NCBI GenBank assembly: GCA_033557835.1
Contig: JAWQRO010000004.1
Coordinates: 1 to 64,000, forward strand
Source of the DNA: Helochares maculicollis
Taxonomy: Eukaryota; Arthropoda; Insecta; Coleoptera; Hydrophilidae
Length of the DNA stretch: 64,000 nucleotides
Direction: 5' to 3'
Shown here: in pieces, positions 12,601 to 23,459 of the stretch
Position numbering within the stretch: position 1 is the stretch's first letter
Layout: each line of letters begins with the position of its first letter
Notes under the pieces: model-generated
Told to the model about the DNA's origin: nothing
Seen by the model: only the letters and a program-made list of their open reading frames with translations
Database searches by the model: none
Program-made: the position numbers and the translations under genes

Positions 12601-14133
12601 TTTTAAGCTATTTTAAATTCTTCTGTACTGTGATATTTTTATAAATCATTTTAACTACCCCTATAATAGCTAGCACAATCCTCAACAACTAATGTTTTTA
12701 GTTAAAATCATTCGGTTAGTGAAAGCAATTTTTGATCAATTACTTAGAATATTTCGTTTACAAAATTGATGAAAACTTATACTAATGTTATCAGATAATC
12801 AAGTTATCATGTGAACTCCTAAATAAGTGGACTGGATAGAAGCTCTGCAGGTCAAAGCTCAACTTATTGCTTTACTACACCCATGAAATCAATAGTATTT
12901 GGTTATGCTTTCATCGAGACATCTGATGTTAGTTATTATGTATTTCTTTATATTATTTTTTTCATAAATTACCTGCTGACTGATATTTTATTTTTGGTAG
13001 CACTATCATTACAATATATGATGCAATGTCAATTATTACCCTCAAGAGAAGGCTGCTAAACTTACAACATTCATACCTGAGAAAACATTTTCTTTGAGAT
13101 GACTCAGAGCAGCTGACATATGTTGTTTAAAAATGAGATGGAATAATTTAGGCCGCAAACTAATAACATTTTGGATTATTGGTGCTACTATATTATAATC
13201 AGCGAGTTAGAAGTAAATGTGGTACCCTCTTTAAAATTGGTGTATAAACCAAAAAATTTCCATCCAATGTTGTTTAAAATCACAAATTATTTACATTGAC
13301 TGATTTAAAGATGGCCACCACTTAAATTGTTCCTAAAAGCTAGTATAGGAAGACATTATCAACTGCATATAGTATAATAAAACTCTGGCTAAGGTATATT
13401 ATTTAAATGTGATTCATTTTGTACTTTATCATATACATGTTTTTGAACTTTTTTAAATTTAATTTTTAGGAGTACTTTTATACATTTTTTGTACAAGTGT
13501 AAGAATAAATAAAACAGTTATGAGCTATAAATAGAATTTTATATACCTTTCATATCCCTGAATAAATCTATATAAAACAAAATGAAGTATTAGATGTGAA
13601 TATTGATCTACAATAATCGTTTGCTTGTGATTGTTGGGGAGTGAATACGTTTATGGCTCAGTATTTTTACAATATATTCTAGATTTTACCTGCTCCACAA
13701 TTGCAGTATTCACTTTTTTAGAAAAAAGGCAACCAAAAAGCATTCTAAATAATGTTTTTTTTTCCAACAAAAAACAATATTATTTGCTGATGCAAGATCG
13801 CAGTATCCTGAATTCATGCAATTTATTTATTTACCATTGCTACAGTTCTAAACTGGTTTTATACCATGTGCGTAATATATCAATATTCTAACGTAACATT
13901 CGTAACTCTGGCTATAGATAGAATGTGTAAAAACAAGATACACTTTTATTTATTGCTGAAGAACTATGAAAGTCTTGGACCTAAAGACTAGAAACAGTAT
14001 ACACGCTTATCACAGTCAAACAATAAAATAATTATACTTTATTACTTTATTTTATAAAATCATATCCTCTTATAGCTAAATTTAAATATTCCAATTCAAG
14101 AGAACCAAAATCTAGAATTCCAGAACACATTAA
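12601..14133. other. 3' UTR / intergenic between ZAD gene and Leo1
   Basis: AT-rich sequence between two convergent genes. Possible polyadenylation signals for the zinc-finger gene occur near 13504 (AATAAATAAA), and for Leo1 on the minus strand near 14035-14055 (TTTATT on the plus strand). A short frame at 13631-13891 shows no family features. Nothing else was recognised. Confidence 0.5.
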
Positions 14134-15880
14134 TTATTCACTTTCTTCACTAGTGTCCGAATCTTTCAGGACTTTGGGTTTATCCATCTTTCTAGTTTTT
14201 CTAGTTTCAAAATCAGAACCTTCTTCGTCAGACGAATAAATTGCTCCACCTTTGGAAGCCGCTGCCGGATTATTTTTGTATTTATTTTTAATGGCATTCA
14301 GAGAAATAGCCCCTTCATCTTCACTACCTTCTTCTTCTCTATAAGTATTGCTTATACTGTGCGATTGTCTAGGGCCTCCGTCGCCTCTTTTTCGGGTCGG
14401 TTTCGGTCTGGCAGTTTGACGCAGCTTTTCTTCTTCCTTCTTGAGTAGCATATATCGGTCTTGGTCAGGATTTGCACCAACTTGTGATAAAATTTTAATG
14501 CCACTTGTTTTTTGTGACCGATCAGCCAATGAAAGTGTCATTTTTCTATGTGTGAAGCTCTCGGTTGAATGGGGCCTGAAGCTAAGTTTTGTCCTAAAAA
14601 CCGCTTGACCTTGCAGACCAGTGCCTTGACGAATAAATAAGTGGTTGTGATCACCTTGCAGAGGTTGCTTGTAGACATCAAAAATTTCGGAGCCTAAATG
14701 TAAACTTAACGATCCATCGGACCACTTTACAAATCTTGCGTTAGATTCTTTCACCAAATTACCTTCTCGGTCAACAACTTCGCGCCATCTGATTGTATTT
14801 TCTACTTTCAATTTTAAACGTGCTCGACCTTCTTCGTCTAAAGTTTCTTCTTCATCTATTTCATCTTCATAAGTCTCCTGGTCGAAGGGACGAGTTTCAA
14901 CAGATAAAAAGTTAGGAAGTTTAACAAAATGAATATCTCTCCCAAGGTCACAACTTATTTTTGGAATCTCTACATCTATCCTAGTTTCTGGGATTGGCTC
15001 CGGTTCGGCTTCCTTTTCTTCTTCCTAGAAAAAAAAAAACACACACAAATATACTCATTGACCCTTTATGCTTTATTGCTCATATATATTCAAATAATTT
15101 TGAATCTTACATCTGGTATCATTGGTTCTTGTTCATTTTCCAGTTCCAATGACCTCGATCTTCGACCTCTATCAGGCTCTTCATCATCAGTTCCTCGTGG
15201 AACATCATCTTCTTTGTCACTTCTTTTGTCTTCCTTTTCTTCTTCACTACTAATATCATCAGCATCTCCAAAGAGAGCGGCAGCGCTCGCTTCTCCTTTT
15301 GCTTGGTCATCTTCATCAGTATCTGAATCAATCAGTCTTTTAGACTTCTTTTTGAGATCTCCTCCGCGTCCTTCAGAATTTGCAGAACCACTTCTACTTC
15401 GTCTGCTACGATTCGACTTGTGTGATCCACTACGCCTGCTTCTATTGGATTTTGCTGAGCCGCTACGGCTTCTTCGGCTTCTTGTAGATTTTGGAGAACC
15501 GCTTCTACTCCTTGGAGATCTGCTTCTTACACTCAAATTAGATTTTTCACTTCGGTTTGATTGGGCACTGCCACTGCGACTTCTAGAATGAAAGATGTTT
15601 TCTATAAAAATCAGGAAACCGTTTATTTTGTGCTATTATGGCTTAAATGCTCATTTTAATCTATAGTCACTTATATTGTTTTTGTGTAGCATATAAGGTT
15701 TAAGTGACCACACTCAAAATATGTGTCAAGAATAAATAAATTGTGCTACTGTTAAATGCTGCTTCTATGGTTAATTTTAAGATGCAAAGAGTCAACTTTA
15801 CACTTTTTTATAGAGCTACGAAATATGAATACATATCGTCAGAGAAATTTTGATGTTGGCATGAATTTATGAGAAAATGA

Positions 15881-15932
<52 letters not shown>

Positions 15933-16698
15933 TTTGAAACACAGCCTTAATATAAAAATTAATTTTATATTTAAAAAATATGAACTTCAATTTCTGCATC
16001 CATTTATGCATTTTGAAGTCTGTGAACAGTCAAAATTACCTTCGCGATCCAGATTTGCTACGACTTCTACTCCGGTTTGACCCTCCAGGACTTCCACTCT
16101 GACTTCTGTTTGACCTTCTGCTTCTATTTGATCCAGCAGGACTTCTGCTACGACTTCTGTTAGAATCTACTGGACTTCTACTTGGAGTTCTACGAGACTG
16201 ACTGGGACTTTTGTGAGAGTTGGCAGGACTTCGACTTTTATGTGACCCATCTTGACTTGGACTTCTTTGTGATCCAGCTGGGCTCCTACTTCTGTTAGAT
16301 CCAGCTGGACTTCTGCTTCGATGTGAACCATCGGGACTTCCACTTTTGTGTGATCCTCTGGGACTTACACTCCTATTAGAGCCTGCAGGACTGCGACTTC
16401 TGTTTGAGCCACTTCCTGCACTGCGACTTCGATTGGATCCTGTGGGACTAGGAGTTCGGCTTCGATTTGATCCACTTCCTTTGCTAGCTGCTGGACTAGC
16501 GCTTTGGCTTCGGTTAGATCCTGCCGGACTACCACTTCGGCTTCTATTGGAGCCGCTATGGTGGCTGCCAGGACTACCGCTACGGTTGGACCCAGCAGGA
16601 CTTCCGCTTCTGTTGGAAGCTGCTGGGCTCCCACTCCTGTTAGAACCAGCTGGGCTGCTTCTGTTAGACTCACTATCAGAACCAGAACGCGAAGACAT
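14134..16698 (-). CDS. Leo1: RNA polymerase-associated protein LEO1 (PAF1 complex subunit)
   Basis: Nuclear subunit of the PAF1 elongation complex, which couples RNA polymerase II to histone modification; the Drosophila gene is Atu. Exons on the minus strand: 16698-16040, 15582-15111, 15024-14134; phases agree and give about 673 residues. Exon 3 carries the Leo1 domain, starting with IHFVKLPNFLSVETRPFD and followed by NTIRWREVVDREGNLVKES, FVKWSDGSLSLHLG and RKMTLSLADR. The tail is acidic and basic (DSDTSEESE). Exon 2 is acidic Ser-rich with an Arg-Ser start. Exon 1, about 220 residues, is almost entirely Ser/Arg/Gly/Asn/Pro, built from repeats of the type SPAGSNRSR. The usual Leo1 N terminus is acidic and Ser-rich, so this RS-type block is unusual. 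It sits head to head with DNAJC11 about 0.8 kb away. Intron 1 contains a TA/CA microsatellite. Confidence 0.93.
15886..15931. repeat. (TA)n(CA)n compound microsatellite
   Basis: A pure TA run followed directly by a CA run inside intron 1 of Leo1. It is likely polymorphic in length. It also creates a spurious open frame on the plus strand. Confidence 0.95.
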
Positions 16699-17485
16699 TA
16701 CTTATATATTTCTAATACAATTCATTAAAACTAAATAACAACACTTATTGCGCAAAATGAACTTTTAATAAATTATAAGAAATTAAGGTTATGTTTAATT
16801 GTATAGGTAATCAAAGCCGAAATGTTACTGGTTACATGACTGCCAACATAACTATTTTGATTTTAAATCTACAATTTTTGTGATGCTGAATCGAACTGAG
16901 CTATTTAAAAATTCGGCGAGTTTGCCAAATATGCCACTGAAGGACAGCATTTATACTTTAGATATTTATGTTCGTCTTTCCTTTATATCAAATTGTTTAT
17001 TCGTGCTCGGTAAGCTAGCTTCGAATCAATGTTAACAACCCTGTCTAAGATAATCGAGGTGTCTATAAGAGGTCGCTACCATATTAATTTTCACGATTTC
17101 AAAAATTTTTTCCATTTTCTTAAATCTATTAACTCTTTTGATTATTAAACGGTGTATTAGACCGCTTATAATATAAAAATAGATTGCGTTATATGAAATT
17201 AAAAGTGTCAAAGTTAAATTAATAAATGCACGATTGACCAATCAACCAGATGCATGTTTGGTTGCCTGCAAGTCAGGCATTAACTTTTGCATAAAATTGC
17301 AACATTGCATCTTTGATATAACCAAATTTGTTAATTTTAATCACGCGGCTTAAGTAGGTAATAAATCGATCAAACTTTTAGTTATTTTTAGTGTGCACAA
17401 ATTGGCGGTTAATGTACAGAGTCGCGTAGAAAGTAAATCCATCAAACTTGACAGGTGAACTTGCGTGGAAAAGTTCTTAATAGGA
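16699..17485. promoter_or_regulatory. Divergent intergenic region Leo1 / DNAJC11
   Basis: About 0.8 kb separates the start codons of two outward-facing genes, so both promoters should lie here. No TATA box or other strong motif was identified with confidence. A short antisense frame at 17032-17241 looks spurious. Confidence 0.5.
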
Positions 17486-20141
17486 ATGGATTTTGAGTCA
17501 GATGACGAGAACGTGTCCGAAGAAGACTATTATTCCTATTTAAACGTATCCAAAAAGGTAATTTCTACACCTAATTGCTCAGAATCTAGCAATTTTCAAA
17601 TTCTAATGTGTCTTGATGACATAACCTCACTCACTTTCGTAATTTTAGTCTTTTGGATATCTTAAAGACAATCTAATTATTTTTAAGTGAATTTCGTAGG
17701 CTACCAATGAAGAAATTAACAATGCTTATAGACGGCTTAGTAGAATATATCATCCAGATAAGCATGTGGACGAGGAGCGTAAAACGAAAGCGGAAATTAT
17801 GTTCAATAAAATTAAGCATGCCTATGAAGTTTTATCTGACCCCCATAAGCGAGCTATTTACGATAGCTTGGGTGTTAAAGGCCTAGAAACAGATGGCTGG
17901 GAGGTTGTACAAAGAACGAGGACGCCTGCTGAAATAAGGGCAGAGTATGAGCAGCTCGCTGAAGAGCGAGCGGAGAGGCGAAAACAGCAACGGACCAATC
18001 CTCATGGGTCCCTTACCGTTAACATAAATGCTACTGATATGTTTAATCCTTATGAGTATGATGATTTGGAGTGAGTACATAATTTTTTGGGTGTATTTAT
18101 GCTAGTCCTACAATAATTATGTCTGAATGCAAATGTTCATTCAAATATATTCATGCTGCGTATTCAAAGCTAGCAATTTTTTTATCACAATCTTGTAACA
18201 CAATTTAACAATAAATTGTGAACTCTGAATATTTCTGTATAGATAGAACTTGTGTCTTCTGATTGAATGAAAGATTATTATTAAATAGCTGTTTAGAATT
18301 ATTTTTAGAAGTATAGAAACAACTTCCAAGGGCGCATAAAATGTTTTGATTGAGTGATATAATGAATTGAAAAATCAAGTGAAATTGCAGTTCTACCAAA
18401 CACAAAACCAAATAATCATTTATTTAAAATTTTTATTTTATTTATACCATTAATGCTTCTGAATTTGCACATAGAATACCTACGGTTATACCAAATATAG
18501 AAATATCTGGAATGAACTTTAACCAATCAGTGGAATTTCCTCTGACCCAAAAAGATACTTGCACATTGTTGGGACAACTGCAAACACATAATGGAACAGG
18601 AGGAGGCTCTGTGAATTTAAGTTGGCGTCACATATATTCACATAAAAGTTGGGCAGAATTGGAAATTGCAGCTGGAAATGGCCCAGCATTGTCTTTAAAA
18701 GCATTTAGAACTCTCAGCAAGAGATTTTTCTGGAACGGAGGGGCTGTTTTGCAATTTACTCCTCAGGGGATAAGTCCCGGCATTATGTCAAGTAGGTGCA
18801 TGTAGTACAATAAGCACTGAGTATTGTTTTAAATCTAATTTAACATTGTTATAACATTAATTTAACTTTCAGCACTCGCTATGCAAATAGATAAACACTC
18901 AGTTGGATATTTAACTTACAATGGTGGTGTGCGTTCCCTCGTATCTACATCAATAGTCAGAGACACAGAAAAAAACCACTATAGTGTTCAAGTGCAATTA
19001 GGGCTGCCCCATTCCTACTTTGTAGTTAGTTATACAAGAAAAATGTTAAATAATGAGTTGAAACTAAAAGTTTCTGTAAGGTAATATTCTGTTATTTTTA
19101 TTGTTCTTTATTTTGTAATATTTTGTAATCTTCATGCTTTGCATTAATAAATGTATATTTTAGGGCTGGAACATTTGGTGGTAGCATCGAATATGGGATC
19201 GAAAAAAAAGTATCTAAACATAGCTTATTATCGGCTACAGTAGCTGTAGGAACTCCAGTGGGCGTAAAATTAAAAATTAGGTACAATAAATCTTTTGCTG
19301 AATTAGAAATAATGTTGAAAATAAAAAAGAAATTTAAGAGTTTATTCGTTAATTACATGAAATTTAGTACGTTAGCATGTTGCTTAATGCAGTTATGCAA
19401 TAAAATAAACTTAATTCTTGCCATCTTAGGTTATCAAGAGCAAATCAAGTCTACATATTCCCTGTTCATCTGTGTGAAGAAGTCATGCCCGCACCGATCT
19501 TTTATGCAACTGTTGGGCCCCTTATTATATACACCATAGTTAGAAAAGGATTTGTTGAACCATTTATGAAGGAACAACAAGCACGGAAAATTGAAAAACA
19601 AAAGGAAAATAACAAAGCCCGATTGTCTGAGCAAAAGAAAGAGGCTAAAGCAGCTATTGAGCTTATGCAAGCTACCTATGCACGAAATTGTGAAGAAGAA
19701 GAACAAAAGAAAGGCCTAATTATTGTCAAAGCTTTGTACGGTAAATTAATGTCTGAATCTGGGGATGTGAAAAGGGAAGAAGATAATTTGGATGATGTTA
19801 TTGATGTCACTATTCCTCTTCAATGTTTAGTGAAGGACAGTAAATTGATTTTACATGATTTATCAAAGGTATGCTTGCTTACTAGTAATGTCTTTTGCAT
19901 TTAGAAATTGATTTGAATTCTTTTTCCAGAGTCAATTACCAGGTTTCTTTGACCCTGCTGTAGGAGAAACCAAATCATTGCTAGTAATATATAACTATCG
20001 TCAACAACCCCACGAAATAACAATACAAGATACAGAACAGCTTCGAATACCCAAAACCTGTAAGTCTCAAAAGTATTTTATTAATTTAACTTATTTACTT
20101 TATTAATCATTTCAGCACACAAAATATCCAACAATACATAG
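17486..20141 (+). CDS. DNAJC11: DNAJC11, mitochondrial J-domain protein
   Basis: Mitochondrial outer-membrane J protein associated with the MICOS/MIB complexes that shape cristae. Exons: 17486-17557, 17700-18070, 18475-18791, 18873-19080, 19164-19280, 19430-19868, 19930-20059, 20116-20141 (TAG). All phases agree and give 559 residues, the same as the human protein as far as I recall. The J domain occupies about residues 14-80, with HPD at 42-44 in IYHPDKH, followed by the family block GWEVVQRTRTPAEIRAEYE. A beta-rich middle follows (GGGSVNLSW, QFTPQGISPG, TSIVRDTEKNHY). The C-terminal DUF3395 region has a hydrophobic segment (FYATVGPLIIYTIV), a coiled coil rich in Lys, Glu and Gln, and VTIPLQCLVKDSKLIL. 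The start at 17486 is the first ATG in frame and precedes the SEEDYYSYLNV motif. AATAAA lies at 20451. Confidence 0.96.
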
Positions 20142-21922
20142 TATAATTCCAATTTGTATCATAGTAATCTTAGTCAATCGCCACAGCATCTAAAACCCAA
20201 GAAAACACGCAAAAAATTTAACAAAGATATTAGCAGTTTGCGTACAGCTCAGTGATGCTAAATAATGTTACCAAACTATTCTTAGTATCACTTCTTAATT
20301 GTTTTTTCTTCAAATTTTAATTGTAATTTAAGTCTGTACAGTTTTTAGTAATGAAATGACTGAAATTGTTGTAGCAAACTGCTAATGTACAAATATGTTG
20401 CTTTTTATGCAACTCTAGCTTTTGTTATACAAGAGTATTGTTGTACAAACAATAAATAGTTGTTACTACTTGTATTTATTTTGTTTTGTAATACATACAA
20501 AAATGTTAGAATACTTTTGTTTTATTTTACTAAAAACCTACGTTCATTTCTAAAGTATGACGAAAGGAGTACATCGATGCCAATTGATTGATATATTTTC
20601 CTGCCCAAGGTGTGAAAAAGTAAAAATGAAATGGGAAAACAAAAACAATACGAAAAACAGAAATCATGTAATAATATAGGTATATTGTCGGATGTAAATG
20701 CACGTTCACATTTCAAAGTTGATGAGAGCCATCGGCATTGGCAGAGCTTGTTTTATGGTTCGATTGATTACTTCTCTTTCAATTTCGTGTAATCTATGGT
20801 GTTGACCCCACTTTGGAAACCAGCCTGTTCTTTTGGTTTTTCATAAACGACAAGCATAAACAAGTAGCGTGATAAATATGCTACTTTTAAGCTTATACTA
20901 TTTCTGCGGTGGAAAGTTTCGCACTTTCAGTAGTGACGTCTCAAACAGAGCCATACAAAAAATTTGGAGTGTCTCCACTCAACATTCCCTTATAAATATA
21001 AGTACTGCATAAATGTACCCGCAATTAATAATAAGAAAACTACAAACGCCTACATGAGCTCCAAAAAATAAAAGCAAAAGTTTCAATATTCATAATTTAC
21101 ATATGCTTCAATGTCTATATTTAACACATTAATATGTTCATAAGAAATATTCAATTCTTTTTCAGTACATATGTCTTAACGAGTCTGTAATATCGAGGGC
21201 TTGTAAATACCTCTTGCAAAGGCTTCAATTTTAAAATATGAATTCATAAGTAAAATAAGGGCCCAATTATAGAATATAAATTCATAATTAAAATATCGAA
21301 TTTATACCTGTGAAGTACCATTTCTAGTTTTCAAATTAATAGCGAACTATTTGTTATTGCTATATTTTCCATGTTTAGCATTGTTATAAAAAAAATTATT
21401 CCTAGGCCTACTAAAATTGGAATTTCCAACATTATAAAAATAGCTCTTCTGGTGCTCCGATCATGTAGAAAATTTATTTCTGTCAGTTTTTCATAATATT
21501 TAAGATGGGCACGAAATTCCAATATGATAGCTAGTCTTAAAGACTACTTTATTTGAAAAAATTTCAAAACTGTGTAGATAAACAGGTACTTCTGGTAATC
21601 CTACATACCTCAAAAGTTGATACAGATCTAAGTTTTTTCGATAATAGCAGTATGCTAAACTTTATCGCTCCACCTCAAACAGTCATACCGCCATCATTTT
21701 AAATACAGACATGCCAAAAATGATCGAAGTGGATTCATGGGCACTCAAAACGTAGAGATCCGTCAAAATCTCAACGTCGAATTTTTTCATGATCCCAATA
21801 CCTTCCCTTTATTATTCTTCGTATAGTAATAGGGGAATGTAAAACGACGAGAATTTTATTTTTAATATTTATTAGTAAAATTTTAAATAAATATTTACAA
21901 ATGTTTCTATATATATATATCA
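20142..21922. other. 3' UTR of DNAJC11 and intergenic gap with repeat copy
   Basis: DNAJC11 3' UTR to the AATAAA at 20451, then about 0.5 kb of unrecognised AT-rich DNA. One nearly full copy of the interspersed repeat follows (listed separately), then the 3' side of the minus-strand DUF2452 gene. Confidence 0.55.
20965..21842 (+). repeat. Nearly complete copy of the 0.9-1 kb interspersed repeat
   Basis: It begins at GGAGTGTCTCCACTC followed by AACATTCCCTTATAA and ends with CGTATAGTAATAGGGGAATGT. The middle includes a CTGGTGCTCCGATCATG block. It is colinear with the copy at 31617-32577 but without the CA microsatellite. The near-terminal CATTCCC and GGGAATG are inverted, suggesting a DNA transposon-type repeat. 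No coding capacity was seen. Confidence 0.75.
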
Positions 21923-22915
21923 TTAGGATTCCATAGGTACATCTTCCAATGCATAAGCTGCTACATTCACTTGACCTGCAGATTTGTACATTTTATTAAT
22001 TAATGAATATTCAGCATTTCTTTTTTCTATTAGATGGAAGGGTGTCCACGATTGGTCAAATTCTAGCCTAAAGCTACCCAAGAACTCATGTGGGCATGTC
22101 CACTCTTCCGGTGATAACATACTAAAATATCGTTGTCCCGACGGCCTTTTGTACAAATGGTATATATTTCCTGCAACTTTAACAAAGTTACAAGCCACAT
22201 GATGCAAGTCTGTGTGAACTTTTGCATCGAGTAATATAGATTCTGCTTGTTTCTGTAAAAATTTAATTTGCTCCGCTATCACAGCCAATCTATTACAAGC
22301 ATTTGCATTCACGAAACTATCCGCTTTCTGTATTTCAGCTGCTAGTTCCACTAGGTCATTCGATTGTCGTTTTCCCACTTTTCTTGCATTTACTAATTCA
22401 ACTCCTAAGGGCTCTACATTCCTTTCCACTAAGGCCACTGCAACAATAATATTAGACTAAGTAATGCAATTGACTCACAAAAATAGGAACACAACATAGA
22501 TTTCATTTGTTTCGTTAAAAATTTTTAAATTTGTTGTCTAATGTTTAAATGAAACAGGAATTATTGTAAATTATCCCAGTAGTTAGTTTAATGGGAAAAC
22601 AGCAAATGAACTGAATTTAACAGCATTCATATGAAAGGTATTGGGAAAATTTTTGTTTAGATTGTAAATTGACTAAATGGTAGTTTGGTTGGCAGTCGGC
22701 TTATGGTTTTGTTTTGTAAGAAACAATTCAAGACTTATTCACAACATAGATCTATTAAGAATATACAACAAATTAGTTTGCATCTACAACATTATATGAG
22801 CGTTACAATTTGTGTTATTCTATGTAAATACATTCCATAATTTACCTTTCTTACAGACAAACATTTCGGGACCTTCGTCTTGACCACTCTGTATCATTTC
22901 ATAGCTACGTTTCAT
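21923..22915 (-). CDS. DUF2452 protein, C1orf50 homologue
   Basis: Function unknown in the family. Two exons on the minus strand: 22915-22846 and 22437-21923 (stop 21923-21925). The phase joins G to TG to give Val, and the product is about 194 residues, close to the human C1orf50 length. Diagnostic blocks are ELAAEIQKADSFVNANACNR, LAVIAEQIKFLQKQAE, LHHVACNFVKVAGNIYHLYK and GQRYFSMLSPEEW. The block CPHEFLGSFRLEFDQSWTPF completes the domain. The start at 22915 is the only ATG upstream that gives a continuous frame into exon 2. It is head to head with TCAIM; the roughly 540 bp between the two ATGs contains a perfect CRE. Confidence 0.92.
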
Positions 22916-23459
22916 ACTGCGTAACTGTGATTGCTTCAATTTTAAAACAAAATGACGTCAAAAAGATTATTCTAGCAACGAAAAAAATCGAATAGCAATC
23001 TTGTATATAGTGGTAAAGGCCAAAGGCATAAAATTTCGAATCCTAACCAAAAAATACAAGTTTCCGAAATATCAAGAGATATGACCCGAGAGTCCCCGAG
23101 ATCAAATCGGCTTTTGTTACAGCCGAATAGAGCGGGGTGTGAGATTCGTATATGTACAAAAAAGATGCAAATAATTTATTTATCCTTGTTTAGTCTTGTA
23201 TAATAGATGTTGTTAACGCAGAATTCTGTATTTATTAATGTACATATAAAATCGTTTGATAATGCTGATTATTTGCTATTCTTTATGCAAATAATAGATA
23301 TAATAATGAAATAAGAGCGAAGGTCAAAGTGTGTTTACGTGCGCTTTTCTGCGCACCTCGTATGCGAGGGTAATGTGAATTTTTAAAAGCAACTTAACCT
23401 CCAATTACATCAGCTATAGTTGTCATCTAATTTTTACAAATGTTTCACAAATTAGGAAT
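22916..23459. promoter_or_regulatory. Divergent promoter region, DUF2452 gene / TCAIM
   Basis: About 540 bp separate two outward-facing start codons. A perfect palindromic CRE (TGACGTCA) at 22953-22960 lies 38 bp upstream of the DUF2452 ATG. The rest has no TATA box that I would trust. Shared CRE/ATF control of the pair is an inference. Confidence 0.6.
22953..22960. promoter_or_regulatory. CRE palindrome TGACGTCA
   Basis: An exact 8-bp CREB/ATF consensus located just 5' of the DUF2452 start codon, in the divergent promoter. The position is typical of functional CREs; binding is not shown by sequence alone. Confidence 0.5.

Noticed and set aside
13631..13891. An 86-codon frame between ZAD gene and Leo1
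   Set aside because: Composition as expected by chance in AT-rich DNA; no domain or conserved motif.
15877..16080. Plus-strand frame over the TA/CA microsatellite
   Set aside because: It is a Tyr-Ile/Thr-His repeat produced by the microsatellite within a Leo1 intron.
14929..16738. Long plus-strand open frames (14929-15591, 16346-16738) opposite Leo1
   Set aside because: They are antisense shadows of the Arg/Ser repeats, giving Leu/Ser/Pro-rich nonsense with no family features.
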